Part shown: positions 11,485-21,182 of the stretch, one piece after another
Numbering within the stretch: position 1 is the stretch's first letter
Layout: every line of letters begins with the position of its first letter
Assembly (NCBI RefSeq): GCF_905171765.1
Contig: NC_053392.1
Location: 409,144,366-409,208,365 of the forward strand
Direction of reading: 5' to 3'
DNA: 64,000 nucleotides
Source: Bufo bufo
Taxonomy: Eukaryota; Chordata; Amphibia; Anura; Bufonidae
Translations under genes and position numbers: made by a program
The notes under the pieces: generated by a model
What the model was told of the DNA's origin: nothing
Databases searched by the model: none
The model's input: only the letters and a program-made list of their open reading frames with translations

Positions 11485-11642
11485 AGGGGTTGTGCAGGCA
11501 ATATATATTGATAGCCTATCCTCAGGATGTCATCAATATCTGATTGTCTTGGTCCGACACCTGGCACACCTGCCGATCAGCTGTTTGAAGAAGAGGCAGC
11601 GCTTCAAATTTCATGCTCCATTTCATTATGATGCAGCAAGGG

Positions 11643-12196
11643 CAGGGATGGACTGGGACAATAAAGTGGCCCTGGACTTCAGCCAGACCGGCCCACTGAC
11701 CGGCCCACCGGGGGCGGAGCAAATAAAGGGGCGGGGCTCACATACATCCATTCAGCAGAGCCGGGGGCGGAGCAAATAGAGGGGCGGGGAAACAAGAGAG
11801 GCGTGGCTCACATCCATCCATTCAGCAGAGCCGGGGGCGGAGCGGCAGGAGGGGTGGTTGCGGTGCTCACAGCCATCCATTCTGCTAAACGGGGGGCGGA
11901 GCAGCAGTAGGGGAGGGGCTCACATTCATTCAGCTGCGCTGGAGGGCGAAGCAGGAGGCGGGGCTCACATCCATCTATTCAGCTGAGCCGGGGGCGGGGC
12001 TAACATCTCTCTTCAGTCTATCAGGGCCTCGCTGATAACCGCCCCGCCCCCGTCTGGTAGTGATGCCGCCGCTGAGTGTACTGTGCGTGCAGGGGGGTCG
12101 TGCGGCCAGGGCCCCCTGATGGCGGCCCTGGCCGGCCCATAATTCGATCGGCCCACCGGGATTCTCCCGGTACTCCCGATGGCCAGTCCATCGCTG
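11643..12196. mobile_element. Non-autonomous hAT element with perfect 8-bp target duplication
   Basis: The termini CAGGGATGGACTGG (11643) and CCAGTCCATCGCTG (ending 12196) are inverted. Both flanks carry AGCAAGGG (11635-11642 and 12197-12204), an exact 8-bp duplication. Known: hAT elements have CAG...CTG ends and 8-bp duplications. The interior is a GC-rich minisatellite, so the GC peak here is not evidence for a host CpG-island promoter. Confidence 0.85.
11690..12010. repeat. GC-rich minisatellite (about 50-65 bp unit)
   Basis: The motif AGCCGGGGGCGGAGCA followed by GGGGCTCACATCCATCCATT recurs with slippage five or six times (for example at 11755, 11828 and 11985). It lies wholly within the hAT MITE. 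Open frames on the minus strand (12013-12308) are proline-, glycine- and arginine-rich read-through. Confidence 0.7.
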
Positions 12197-12428
12197 AGCA
12201 AGGGACACAACGCACTGTGTAATTAAGAGGAAGCAGCGCTCGCATGGAATGCTGCCTCCTCTTCAAACAGCTGATCGTCAGGGGTGACGTATGACCCCCA
12301 CTGATCATATATTGATGACCTATCCTGAAGATAGGTCATCGATATATATATCGCCTGCACAACCCCTTAAACATGTTGTTAATGGGGTGGTTAATGAACA
12401 ATCCAGAAAAACATATGACCCAACAACT

Positions 12429-12958
12429 TAAAGGGGTCCACTTTTTAATATTGATGAACTATGCTCAGTATAGGTCATCAATATTAGATCAGTAGGATCC
12501 GACTCCCACCACCCCCAACAATCAGTTGTTTGAAGAGAAGGTAGCACTTCTACATGCAGGTGTAATTACAAGTATGGTGTCTCTATTCACTTCTATGGGA
12601 CAGGTCCATCTGTTTATTAAGTGTATAGTAAGGAGCTGTCCCATAAAAGTGAATGGGGACGCCATACTCATAATTGCACTTGCTTACAACTGCAATTGCT
12701 TCGTCGAGCTGGTAAACAGAGCAGAGAAAGCAGCTCTCATATGAGCGCTGCCTGCTCTTCAAACAACTGACGAACCCCCGTTGATCTGATATTGATTTGA
12801 TTTTGATTTGATTTGATTCAACTTTATTGTCATTATTGTCGTTTAAATACAGGGTAACGAAATACAGTTTGCATCTAATCAGAAGTGCAATTGGCAGCAG
12901 TGCAATGAAATCCTGAGGATAGGTCATCAATAATAAAATAACAAACAGCCCCTTTAAA
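12429..12958. mobile_element. Palindromic MITE, AAAGGGGnCC ends at TTAA
   Basis: The left end TTAAAGGGGTCCACTTTTTA (about 12428) pairs loosely with the right end AACAGCCCCTTTAAA (about 12945-12958). The inner dyads are TAGGTCATCAATATTAGATC versus GATAGGTCATCAATAATAAA and CACTTCTATGGGACAG versus CTGTCCCATAAAAGTG. TTAA at both edges is compatible with piggyBac-type targeting, but it overlaps the terminus and so is only suggestive. Confidence 0.5.
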
Positions 12959-13284
12959 ATATAGTAGGACACAAGCTCATTGAAAAATTGTGTCAACAAA
13001 AATATGACCCCACAAAGCCTTAAAGTATGCAAGTTCCCTACCACTGTCAATAGACAACAATTCACATAGGATTAAAACCAAATTCTTACAGATTATTCTT
13101 TAAAATAAATGAATTTATTTATTGCACATGAACCACAACAACTAGAAACCATAAAGAAAAAATTCCTGGAAATTCAAAATTCAGTAAAGGAATGGTCCAT
13201 GAATGATGAGTTTAGTGTAACAATAATTAATTGAAAAAAAAAAAAAGGTTTTTGCATTATGTATACTGCCCATATTTTGACTCT

Positions 13285-13575
13285 GTATACGGTCCGTAAA
13301 TGGAACCATTCATTTCAATGGTCTGCAAAAGATGCGGACAGCACTCTGTGTGCTGTCCGCATCCGTTGCTCCGTTCCGTGGCCCCGCTAAAATTATGAGG
13401 CATGTCCTATTCTTGTCCATTTTGCGGACAAGAATACGCATTTCTATAATGGGCCTCCTGTTCTGTTCCGCAAATTGCGGAAGGCACACGGGCGTCATCC
13501 GTTTTTTGCGGATCCGCAATTTGCATACCGCAAAAAATTGCACGGTCGTGTGTATGAGCCGTAATGGAAACAAAA
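13285..13575. mobile_element. Partial TCCGCAA-rich palindromic MITE
   Basis: Contains GATGCGGACAGCACTCTGTG, CTTGTCCATTTTGCGGACAA and the right-end motif GCACGGTCGTGTGTATGAG. These recur in order in the complete copy at 14047-14382. The left terminus is degraded. Non-coding. Confidence 0.6.
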
Positions 13576-13654
13576 AAGTCTGGATAGGTCATTAATATCA
13601 GATCAATGGGGGTCCGACACCTGTCACCTCTACTGATCAGCTACGTATGGCACC

Positions 13655-14044
13655 CTAAGGCTACTTTCACATTCGTGTTTGTGCGGATCCGTCATGGACG
13701 GATCCGTTCAGATAGTAGAACCGTCTGTATCTTTAACATAGCCAAGACGGAAAGTCAGTGGAGGACGGATCTGTTTTCTATTGTGCCAGATTGTGTCAGT
13801 GTAAATGGATCCGTCCCCGTTTGGCTCAGTTTCATCAGACGGACACCAAAACACTGCAAGCAGCGTTTTGGTGTCCGTCTCCAAAGCGGAATGGAGACAG
13901 AACTGATGCAAACTGATGCTTTCTGAGTGGATCCTTTTCCATTCAGAATGCATTTGAATGAAAACTGATCCATTTTGAACCGCTTGTGAGAGCCCTGAAC
14001 GGATCTCACAAACGGAAAGCCAAAACACAAGTGTGAAAGTAGAC
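13655..14044. mobile_element. Palindromic MITE with CTACTTTCACA ends
   Basis: The left end GGCTACTTTCACATTCGTGT (about 13659) pairs with the right end ACACAAGTGTGAAAGTAGAC (about 14025-14044). The inner arms pair across a centre near 13850, where TTTTGGTGTCCGTCTC complements the upstream GACGGACACCAAAA. Both strands show short mirror-image frames because of the palindrome. No coding capacity. Confidence 0.7.
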
Positions 14045-14046
14045 TA

Positions 14047-14382
14047 AGGCCTCATGCACACGACCGTATTTTGTTTCTGTGTCCGATCCGTTTTTTTTGC
14101 GGATAGAATGCGGACCCATTCATTTCAATGGGTCCGCAAAAAACTCGGACAGCACACCGTGTGCTGTCCGCATCAGTATGTCCGTTCGGTTGCTCCGCAA
14201 AAAAAATAGTGCATGTCCTATTTTTTTCTAGTTTGCGGACAAGAATAGCCATTATTACAATGGATCCGCAAAAAAACGGATCCGCAAATGAAACGGATGC
14301 CATACAGAACGTCATCCGTTTTTTTGGGCGGATCCGCAATTTGCGGACCGCAAAACACATACGGTCGTGTGCATGTAGCCTA
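14047..14382. mobile_element. Palindromic MITE with CTCATGCACACGACCGT ends
   Basis: AGGCCTCATGCACACGACCG (14047) is the inverse of CGGTCGTGTGCATGTAGCCT (ending about 14382). The interior is a chain of TCCGCAAA/TTTGCGGA dyads. The same ends bound 17277-18257 around completely different contents, which shows that the family shares termini rather than cores. Confidence 0.75.
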
Positions 14383-14714
14383 ACTAGTAACACCCAGATG
14401 GACCTTTATTGCAGACTGCTAGCAATTAATTCATAGTAGTCAAGTTCTAGTAGGGATAATAGAGGAATGGCACAACATAAAGTGATAAGAAATGATGCTC
14501 CAGAATATTTATTGCATGAGCAATGCAATAGGTTTCCAAAGCAGTCATGACATGAGAGGTGACAGGTCCTGTTTAATAAGCCTAAAACTAGGTGGGGACT
14601 GGAGGAAAGTCCTTTTAGCTAAAAAGCAGTTTAGATATTCATTTTAAATACCAGATTTTCCTTTGGCCTCAACTTGAAGATGGATCTCATGACTATCCCA
14701 ACCTAGGTCTGTAT

Positions 14715-15028
14715 GGGACAAGTTTCACATCTCATCCACATGACTGTATGTGTTTTCCGATACGCAAAACAGGGATCCCGGCCATGTGCATGCCACCATT
14801 TTTTCTACTCCTGTAGAAGTGTCCTATTCTTGTCTGCAAAACGAACAAGAATAGGACATGGTCTATCATTTTTACAGGCCAGTAGAATAGACAAATAGAT
14901 GTGGACAGCACACTGTGTGCAGTCCACAGTTTTTTCAGCCCCATTGAAATGAATGTGTCCACATCGATCCACAAAAAATGCGGATCGAATGTGGACTTAA
15001 AGTTAAGGTCATGTGCATGGGGCCTAAT
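14715..15028. mobile_element. Diverged copy of the GTGCATG...TCCGCAA MITE family
   Basis: Ends in GGTCATGTGCATGGGGCCTA. It has CTGTCCGC/GTGGACAGCACACTGTGTGC-type dyads at 14900-14930 and CTTGTCTGCAAAACGAACAA at 14832-14851. It parallels 14047-14382 but with more substitutions. The left terminus is only approximate. Confidence 0.5.
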
Positions 15029-15100
15029 ATGTATTCTTACGTCATCAGTAATAATCGTGCATATTAGCATATGTGCTGTTTGTATATGTCTCTGTACTAA

Positions 15101-16101
15101 GGCCCCTTTCACACGAGCGAGTTTTCCGCGCGGATGCGTTGCGGGAGGTGAACGCATTGCATCCGCACGGAATCCTGACCCATTCATTTCTATGGGGCTG
15201 TTCACATGAGCGGTGATTTTCACGCATCACTTGTGCGTTGCGTGAAAATCGCAGCATGCTCCTCTTTGTGCGTTTTTCACGTAACGCAAGCCCCATAGAA
15301 ATGAATAGGGTTGCGTGAAAATTGCAAGCATCCGCAAGCAAGTGCTGATGCGGTGCGATTTTCACGCATGGTTGCTAGGAGACGATCGGGATGGAGACCC
15401 GATCATTATTATTTTCCCTTATAACATGGTTATAAGGGAAAATAATAGCATTCTGAATACAGAATGCATAGTAAAACAGCGCTGGAGGGGTTAAAAAAAA
15501 ATAAAAAATCATTTAACTCACCTTAATCCACTTGATCGCGTAACCCGGTATCACTTCTGTCCCCTTTACTGAATAGGACCTGTGGTGAGCATTAATTATA
15601 GGTCAAGGACCTTTGATGACGTCACTCCGGTCATCACATGGTACGTCACATGATCTTTTACCATGGTGAATCACCATGGTAAAAGATCATGTGACGTACC
15701 ATGTGATGACCGGAATGACGTCACCACAGGTCCTGTTGCTGCACAGAGATCAGATGAAGCCAGAAGGAGATGCCGGGCCGCGAACAAGTGGACTAAGGTG
15801 AGTTAAAAAAATATATATTTTTTTTTAACCCCTCCAGCGATGTTTTACTATGCATTCTGTATTCCGAATGCTATTATTTTCCCTTATAACCATGTTATAA
15901 GGGAAAATAATACTATTTACACCGATCCCAAGCCCGAACTTCTGTGAAGAAGTTCGGGTTTGGGTACCAAACACGCGCGATTTTTCTCACGCGAGTGCAA
16001 AACGCATTACAATGTTTTGCACTCGCGCGGAAAAATCGCGGGGTGTTCCCGAAACGTAACCCCCCTGCACATTTTTCCGCAATGCCCGTGTGAAAGAGGC
16101 C
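15101..16101. mobile_element. One-kilobase nested palindromic MITE, GGCCCCTTTCACACG ends
   Basis: The left end GGCCCCTTTCACACGAGCGA (15101) and the right end CCCGTGTGAAAGAGGCC (ending 16101) are inverse. The arms pair continuously inward. TTCCCTTATAACATGGTTAT at 15415 pairs with its inverse near 15885, and CTGGAGGGGTTAAAA at 15484 with TTTTTAACCCCTCCAG at 15823. At the centre are 53-nt arms with one mismatch around 15668, containing GTGACGTACCATGTGATGAC. The whole element could fold into a single long hairpin. A related but re-sequenced copy is at 44215-44896. Confidence 0.8.
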
Positions 16102-17275
16102 TAACATTTACGTCTGTGTATTCATGACTTTATTTTATGTATATCTTTGTTGATTTCGGGTTTTTGCTATAGCTCTGGTAGAGGTGAGGTATGAGAAGGC
16201 TGAAGTAATTCTGCCTTTGCTCAGAATGGACTTGCTGTGAGTAAGAACTAATGTGTTTAATGTGTAACCAGTTTTCCTATTGCTGACTTACCCAAATAGT
16301 AAGTAATGGTGACATAAAACGTGGCCTTTAGTTGTTTGGCAGTGTTAACATCTTGGGATGCAAATACAGCTGTATTTCCATTATTTGGAGACAACAACAA
16401 ACGTGTGATTATACCAGCCTACTGTGATTTAGTTTGGGAGCATGCCGCGCCAACAGTGGACATCAGGTCACACTGCTAAAGATATACAAAGGGAATTAGC
16501 TGTACGCACAGTGGCTTCAGTATCTTGGGGAGATAATCTTACACTGTGCTATGTAAAGGTTTTGTTAAGTAAACCAGACTGCAACAGTTGGTGGGCTCGG
16601 TGGCTTGTACCCTCTCTGTTATTGGTGAAAGAAAAGGAGTACAAAATGGGCACACACTTCTCAGAGACAATGCTAAAAAAATAAAAACATTGCTGTTAAC
16701 TATGCATTGCTAATATACTTACCATCCAAAGTGCTGCTGATTTATGGATCTCCAATCCAGTCATGTAGTTCCCTTTTCAACATTTCTCTTGTTCCAGTGA
16801 TGTGTCATTCCTCTTCCAGCTCAGGGACTGCACAGGTGTCATTACTGACTTCACATACATTGTGGCCCTGAAGAGTCTCTAGAGAAGCCGCACTTCCCAT
16901 TACAGCCATGTACTATGCCTGCTCCCTGTAAACATCCAGGCCACAGCACTGATACCGCTAATGCAGGAAAGTAAACTGTCCAGAAAAATAGGATATTCTG
17001 ATGATATCCAGAACCTATGATGGGGTGAAGTGTGCAGTTAAAAAAAAAAAAAAAAATCCTAAAGTATATTTGAGTTTTCAAAAAGATAATTTGCATAATG
17101 GCTGTATTTCTTTGTACAATCATATCTGTTAAGGAACAGTTATGTTTGGGCTTCCCTAATGTTTTTTAGCCATATTATTCCCCTCTTCAGCTGCACAGTT
17201 AGATCCATTTCCCTCAGAAGCAGGGGAACCAGAACCAGAGCTCACAGAACAGATAAGGAGGGGGAAATCCCACTT
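16102..17275. other. No gene recognised
   Basis: Non-coding DNA of average composition with a poly-A tract at 17040-17057. The 80-codon frame at 16442-16684 has no motif I recognise and no splice or repeat context that supports it. Confidence 0.4.
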
Positions 17276-17276
17276 A

Positions 17277-18257
17277 GGCCTCATGCACACGACCGCTGTG
17301 TGCATCCGTGTCCGTTGTTCCGTTTGCCGGCCTCCCCTCTCCCCACCCCCTAATTAAAATCACCTTCCCCCATCATTGGTGGCAGCGGAGAGTTCCGATT
17401 GGAGTCCCAGTTTAATCTCTGGGGCTCCGATCGGTTACCATGGCAGCCAAGACGCTACTGCAGTCCTGGCTGCCATGGTTACTTAGCAATTTTAGAAGCA
17501 TTATACTTACCTGCGATGTCTGTGACAGGCCGGGCGCTCCTCCTACTGGAAAGTGAAAGGTCTGTGCTATAAGCAATGCGCCGCACAGACCTTTCACTTA
17601 CCAGTAGGAGGAGCGCCCGGCCGGTCACAGACATCGCAGGTAAGTATAATGCTTCTATTGCTAAGTAACCATGGCAGCCAGGACTGCAGTAGCGTCTTGG
17701 CTGCCATGGTAACCGATCGGAGCCCCAGCGATTAAACTGGGACTCCGATCGGAACTCTCCGCTGCCACCAATGATGGGGGAAGGTGATTTTAATTAGGGG
17801 GGGGGGGGAAGGGGAGGCCGCACTGGCCACCAATGATGGGGGGGGGATTTTAATTAGGGGGGGGGAGAGGGGAGGCCGCACTGGCCATTAATGATGGTAT
17901 ATTCTAACATAGAGGCGTTCCCATGGTGATGGGGACTGTTCAAGGTAAAATATACCATCGGATTGGAGAAAACTCAGATCCGATGGTATAATAGGGACTC
18001 CTGACTTTACATTGAAAGTCAATGGGGGACAGATTCTTTTGCAATTGCACCATATTGTGTCAACGTCAAACGGATCCGTCCCCATTGACTTGCATTGTAA
18101 GTCAGGACCGATCCGTTTGGGTCCGCACGGCCAGGCGGACACCAAAACGACTTTTTCCTTCATGTCCGTGGATCCTCCAAAAATCAAGGAAAACCCACAG
18201 AAGAAAAAACGGACACGGATCACCGCAAAATAAAACGGTCGTGTGCATGAGGCCTTA
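17277..18257. mobile_element. Long palindromic MITE, CTCATGCACACGACCG ends, arms about 235 bp
   Basis: Termini AGGCCTCATGCACACGACCG (17277) and CGGTCGTGTGCATGAGGCCT (ending about 18255) are perfect inverse repeats of about 19 bp. Inside, a near-perfect palindrome runs from about 17335 to 17820, centred near 17577. CAGACATCGCAGGTAAGTAT on the right mirrors ATACTTACCTGCGATGTCTG on the left. To the right, a segment of about 75 bp (ACTGGCCACCAATGATGGGG plus poly-G) is duplicated at 17760-17900. Repeated peptides on both strands are palindrome artefacts. Confidence 0.85.
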
Positions 18258-18815
18258 GAGACATACAGGAGACTCCTGTGATGTTCAGAAGCAGTGTACA
18301 AACAGTTATTTTATCAGGTTCAGGATCTCAGCTAGCTCTGACAACCCCACCGCCTCCTCTTAGCTGTGTTCTGTGTCTCTGTTACCAGGAACAGATCTTG
18401 CCTAACAGGCAGTGGATTGCAAATTTGGTGTGAGACCCCTAGTGGCCATAACTTTACAGCTTTTTTCAGGTGGATACAGGCATATATTTTTTTAAATAAA
18501 GTGATTAAGAAATGTCTGATTCTCTATTAAATGAAATTGTGTAAAAGGACAGTGACTCTGTGTTGGTTGAGGAACCCCCTAAACCATAGGGATTTTACCT
18601 TTAGCAAGGATCACTATATCCTCACACACCAACAAGCGGAGGAGCATCTATCCCTCTGCAGCATGACAATCCTGCACCATGGATGTCTGCCCTCAGGCTC
18701 CTATATTGAGTGCTTGAGCCTACCTTTGTAGTGTAACCACTTTACTGCAGGATATGCTTACCTGCTATCTGCAGTTAAAGGTGGTACATATTGTTTCTTT
18801 TTTCTACATGTACTG
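18258..18815. other. No gene recognised; leader of a hammerhead-bearing repeat
   Basis: Contains moderately AT-rich DNA. The segment from about 18540 onward (GTGTTGGTTGAGGAACCCCC) runs without a break into the hammerhead motif at 18823 and is probably the upstream part of the same repeat. I cannot set its left edge. Confidence 0.4.
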
Positions 18816-18818
18816 AAT

Positions 18819-18862
18819 CCCCCTGAGGAGTCGACACGACAGAAACGTGCCACGTCGGGAGG
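18819..18862 (+). ncRNA. Hammerhead-like ribozyme motif, near consensus
   Basis: The core CTGAGGA (18823-18829) is followed by stem II GTC...GAC (18830-18832 with 18838-18840), then one A and GAAA (18842-18845). Stem III is ACGT...ACGT closed by GCC. The cleavage-type triplet GTC is at 18854-18856. Stem I begins CCC with GGG (18820-18822 with 18857-18859). Known: hammerheads need CUGANGA, GAAA and NUH around three stems, and type I motifs occur in Penelope-like elements. All required core positions are present; the weak points are the short stem I and the A at 11.1. Activity is inferred, not shown. Confidence 0.6.
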
Positions 18863-19094
18863 TCTGTAGTTATTAATAATTGTTGTTAGACTAGTGACCA
18901 GGTCCATAACTAGGGACAGGTATCCTGACGGGGTCGTCCTTTTCAGGGCGGGTGCTCTGTGTAGACAGGCAGTATGGGAGCAGCCCCCTTCCTACCAAGT
19001 GTATAGGGCTAATTAGGGCACAGTATTTACACTCCCGTGACTGCATCTCTGTTCTACACCCAGTTCCATCACAGCATCATTCCCCGTCATGCCG

Positions 19095-19350
19095 ATCCTG
19101 GTCACCTGGTTGGTCAGGTAAGACTGCTTGCGTCCACACAGGCGCAGCAGTTTTCTATACCAACTATTGTATCAACCAGCTGTGGGGTATCTATCTTGGA
19201 ACCCCTTAATTCTATGTCTTGTATTGTTGTTGGTCAGGTGAGACTGATTACGTCCACAGGGCGCGGCCGGTTCAATACTTGCCTTTGCTTTAGGTAAGAC
19301 TGCGTGCGTCCACACAGGCGCAGCAGTTTCATTGCTTACCTTAGATTCAC
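19095..19350. repeat. Three diverged copies of a GTAAGACTGCGTGCGTCCAC unit
   Basis: GGTCAGGTAAGACTGCTTGC, GGTCAGGTGAGACTGATTAC and a TAGGTAAGACTGCGTGCG version lie at about 19113, 19235 and 19291. Each is followed by a version of GTCCACACAGGCGCAGCAG. The repeat lies just downstream of the hammerhead motif and may belong to the same element. Confidence 0.55.
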
Positions 19351-19494
19351 CAGCAGTGGGGCATCTATCACAGAAACCCCTTATATATGTTTTGTATTGT
19401 TGATGCATCCTGTGGTGTATATTTTATCGCATATCTTATAAAGGCTATATTTTAAAAGGATATTTCCCCACACTTTACACTGTGGGCCACTGGC

Positions 19495-20300
19495 AGAGGC
19501 TTATTACTGGCACATGATCGGGGGCTTATTACAATACTGGCACATGATGGGGGGGCTTATTACTTGCACATGATGGGGGGCTTATTACTGGCACATGATG
19601 GGGGGCTTATTACTGGCACATGATGGGGGGCTTATTACTGGCACATGATGGGGGGGCTTATTACTGGCACGTGATGGGGGGCTTATTTCTGGCACGTGAT
19701 GGGGGGCTTATTACTGGCACGTGATGGGGGGCTTAATACTTGCACATGATGGGGGGCTTATTACTGGCACGTGATGGGGGGCTTATTGCTGGCACGTGAT
19801 GGGGGCTTAATACTGGCACATGATGGGGGCTTATTACTGGCACATGATGAGGGGCTTATTACTGGCACATGATGGGGGGCTTATTACTGGCACATGATGG
19901 GGGGCTTATTACTGGCACATGGTGGGGGGCTTATTACTGGCACATGAAGGGGGGCTTATTACTGGCACATGATGGGGGGGCACTTATTACTGGCACATGA
20001 TGGGGGGCACTTATTACTGGCACATGATGGGGGGCACTTATTACTGGCACATGATGGGGGGCACTTATTACTTACACATGATGGGGGGATTATTACTGGC
20101 ACATGATGGGGGGGCTTATTACTGGCACATGATGGGGGCTCTTGTTACTGGAACATTGGGGGGGCTCTTATTACTGGCATGTGATGGGGGGCTGGGCTCT
20201 TATTACTGGCACATTGGGGGCTCTTGTTACTGGCACGTGATGGGGGGAACTTATTAATGGCACGTTATTGGGGGCACTTATTACTGGCACGTTATTGAGG
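19495..20300. repeat. Minisatellite, about 24-25 bp unit, roughly 30 copies
   Basis: The unit GGCTTATTACTGGCACATGA followed by TGGGG is repeated almost perfectly from 19495, with small G-run and CACTTATT variants. Degenerate relatives (GGGGCACTA, TTTTATACTGGCACATTATG) continue to about 20760. The 86-codon frame at 19997-20257 is an in-frame reading of the repeat, not a gene. Confidence 0.9.
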
Positions 20301-20770
20301 GCACTTATTACTGGTACATTATTGGTGTGCACTATAGGGGCATCTACTGAGGGCACAAAGAAGGGGTATTTTATATGGGGGGCTCTGTACAGTAGCATTT
20401 TATACTGGGACACATTATGGTGGGTACTATGGGGAAGGGGGGAGAGGAGTACTATGGAGTCATCTATGGGGGGCACTAAGAAGGGGTATTTTATACTTAC
20501 AAAATATGGGGGACACTGAGGGCATCTACTGGGGCACGATATATGGGGCATTTTATACTGGTACATTATGGGGGCCATAGAAGGAAGGGGGGAGAGGAGC
20601 ACTATGGGGGCATTTACTGGGGGCACTATATAGGGATATTTTATACTGGCACATTATGGGGGACATTAGCTCAACTGGGGGCATTACAAGGGGATATTTA
20701 TTTTTTGCATTGTCACATTATAAGGAGAATTATTTCTACTGGGTGGGAATTATGATGGGTTTTATTACTC
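20301..20770. repeat. Degenerate continuation of the G-rich minisatellite
   Basis: Phrases such as GGGGCATCTACTGAGGGCAC, TTTTATACTGGGACACATTA and GGGGGGAGAGGAG recur every 60-130 bp. This looks like an older higher-order version of the preceding array. No coding evidence. Confidence 0.6.
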
Positions 20771-20997
20771 CCCCAGGGTATGAGCCCCCAAGTAGCAGCA
20801 CCAGCCTCTCTCTGCTCTGCTATCCCTCTGCCTTTTCTCCAAATCCTTATTATGAAATCTTTCTCATTAGGATAAAACACAACATCAGCTCTGCCGAGCC
20901 CCTGGCCAAAGTGTTGAAGTGGTGTCAGAGATCCCCAAGGGCCAAGCCAAGTAATTGTAAGTTTTACATGTGAAATATGTTTATGTTATACACATAT

Positions 20998-21172
20998 AGC
21001 ATACACTGTGCCACACAATATACAGTATACCTCTACACTGTGCCACACAATGTACAGTATACGTCTACACTGTGCCACACAATTTACAGTATACCTCTAC
21101 ACTGTGCCACACAATGTACAGTATACCTCTACACTGTGCCACACAATGTACAGTATACCTCTACACTGTGTA
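20998..21172. repeat. Minisatellite, 32-bp unit, about 5.5 copies
   Basis: The unit CACTGTGCCACACAATGTAC plus AGTATACCTCTA is repeated with single-base changes (ATATACAGT, TTTACAGT). It ends at the TA where the second Tc1 copy is inserted. Frames at 20977-21204 are repeat read-through. Confidence 0.9.
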
Positions 21173-21182
21173 GTCTGTTCTA

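Larger units (their letters stand above)
11485..12368. mobile_element. Palindromic MITE with GGGGTTGTGCAGGC ends, host of a nested hAT MITE
   Basis: The left end AGGGGTTGTGCAGGCAATAT (about 11485) pairs with the right end ATATCGCCTGCACAACCCCT (ending about 12368). The second dyad, CCTATCCTCAGGATG versus CCTATCCTGAAGATAGG, follows inside. A further dyad, GATCAGCTGTTTGAAGAAGA versus TCTTCAAACAGCTGATC, brackets the nested element. The core is interrupted by the 554-bp hAT MITE at 11643-12196. No coding capacity. Confidence 0.65.

Noticed and set aside
12013..12308. Proline/arginine-rich minus-strand frames and a possible CpG-island promoter
   Set aside because: The GC-rich tract lies entirely inside a hAT MITE with an exact 8-bp duplication and consists of a minisatellite.
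12787..12920. TTTGATTTGATTCAACTTTATTGTCATT segment as a SINE or LINE tail
   Set aside because: It resembles a vertebrate dispersed repeat I have seen, but I could not place boundaries, tail or duplication, so I did not name it.
19495..20300. CRISPR-like appearance of the regularly spaced 24-bp repeat
   Set aside because: Units are contiguous without unique spacers, in eukaryotic transposon-rich DNA; it is a minisatellite.
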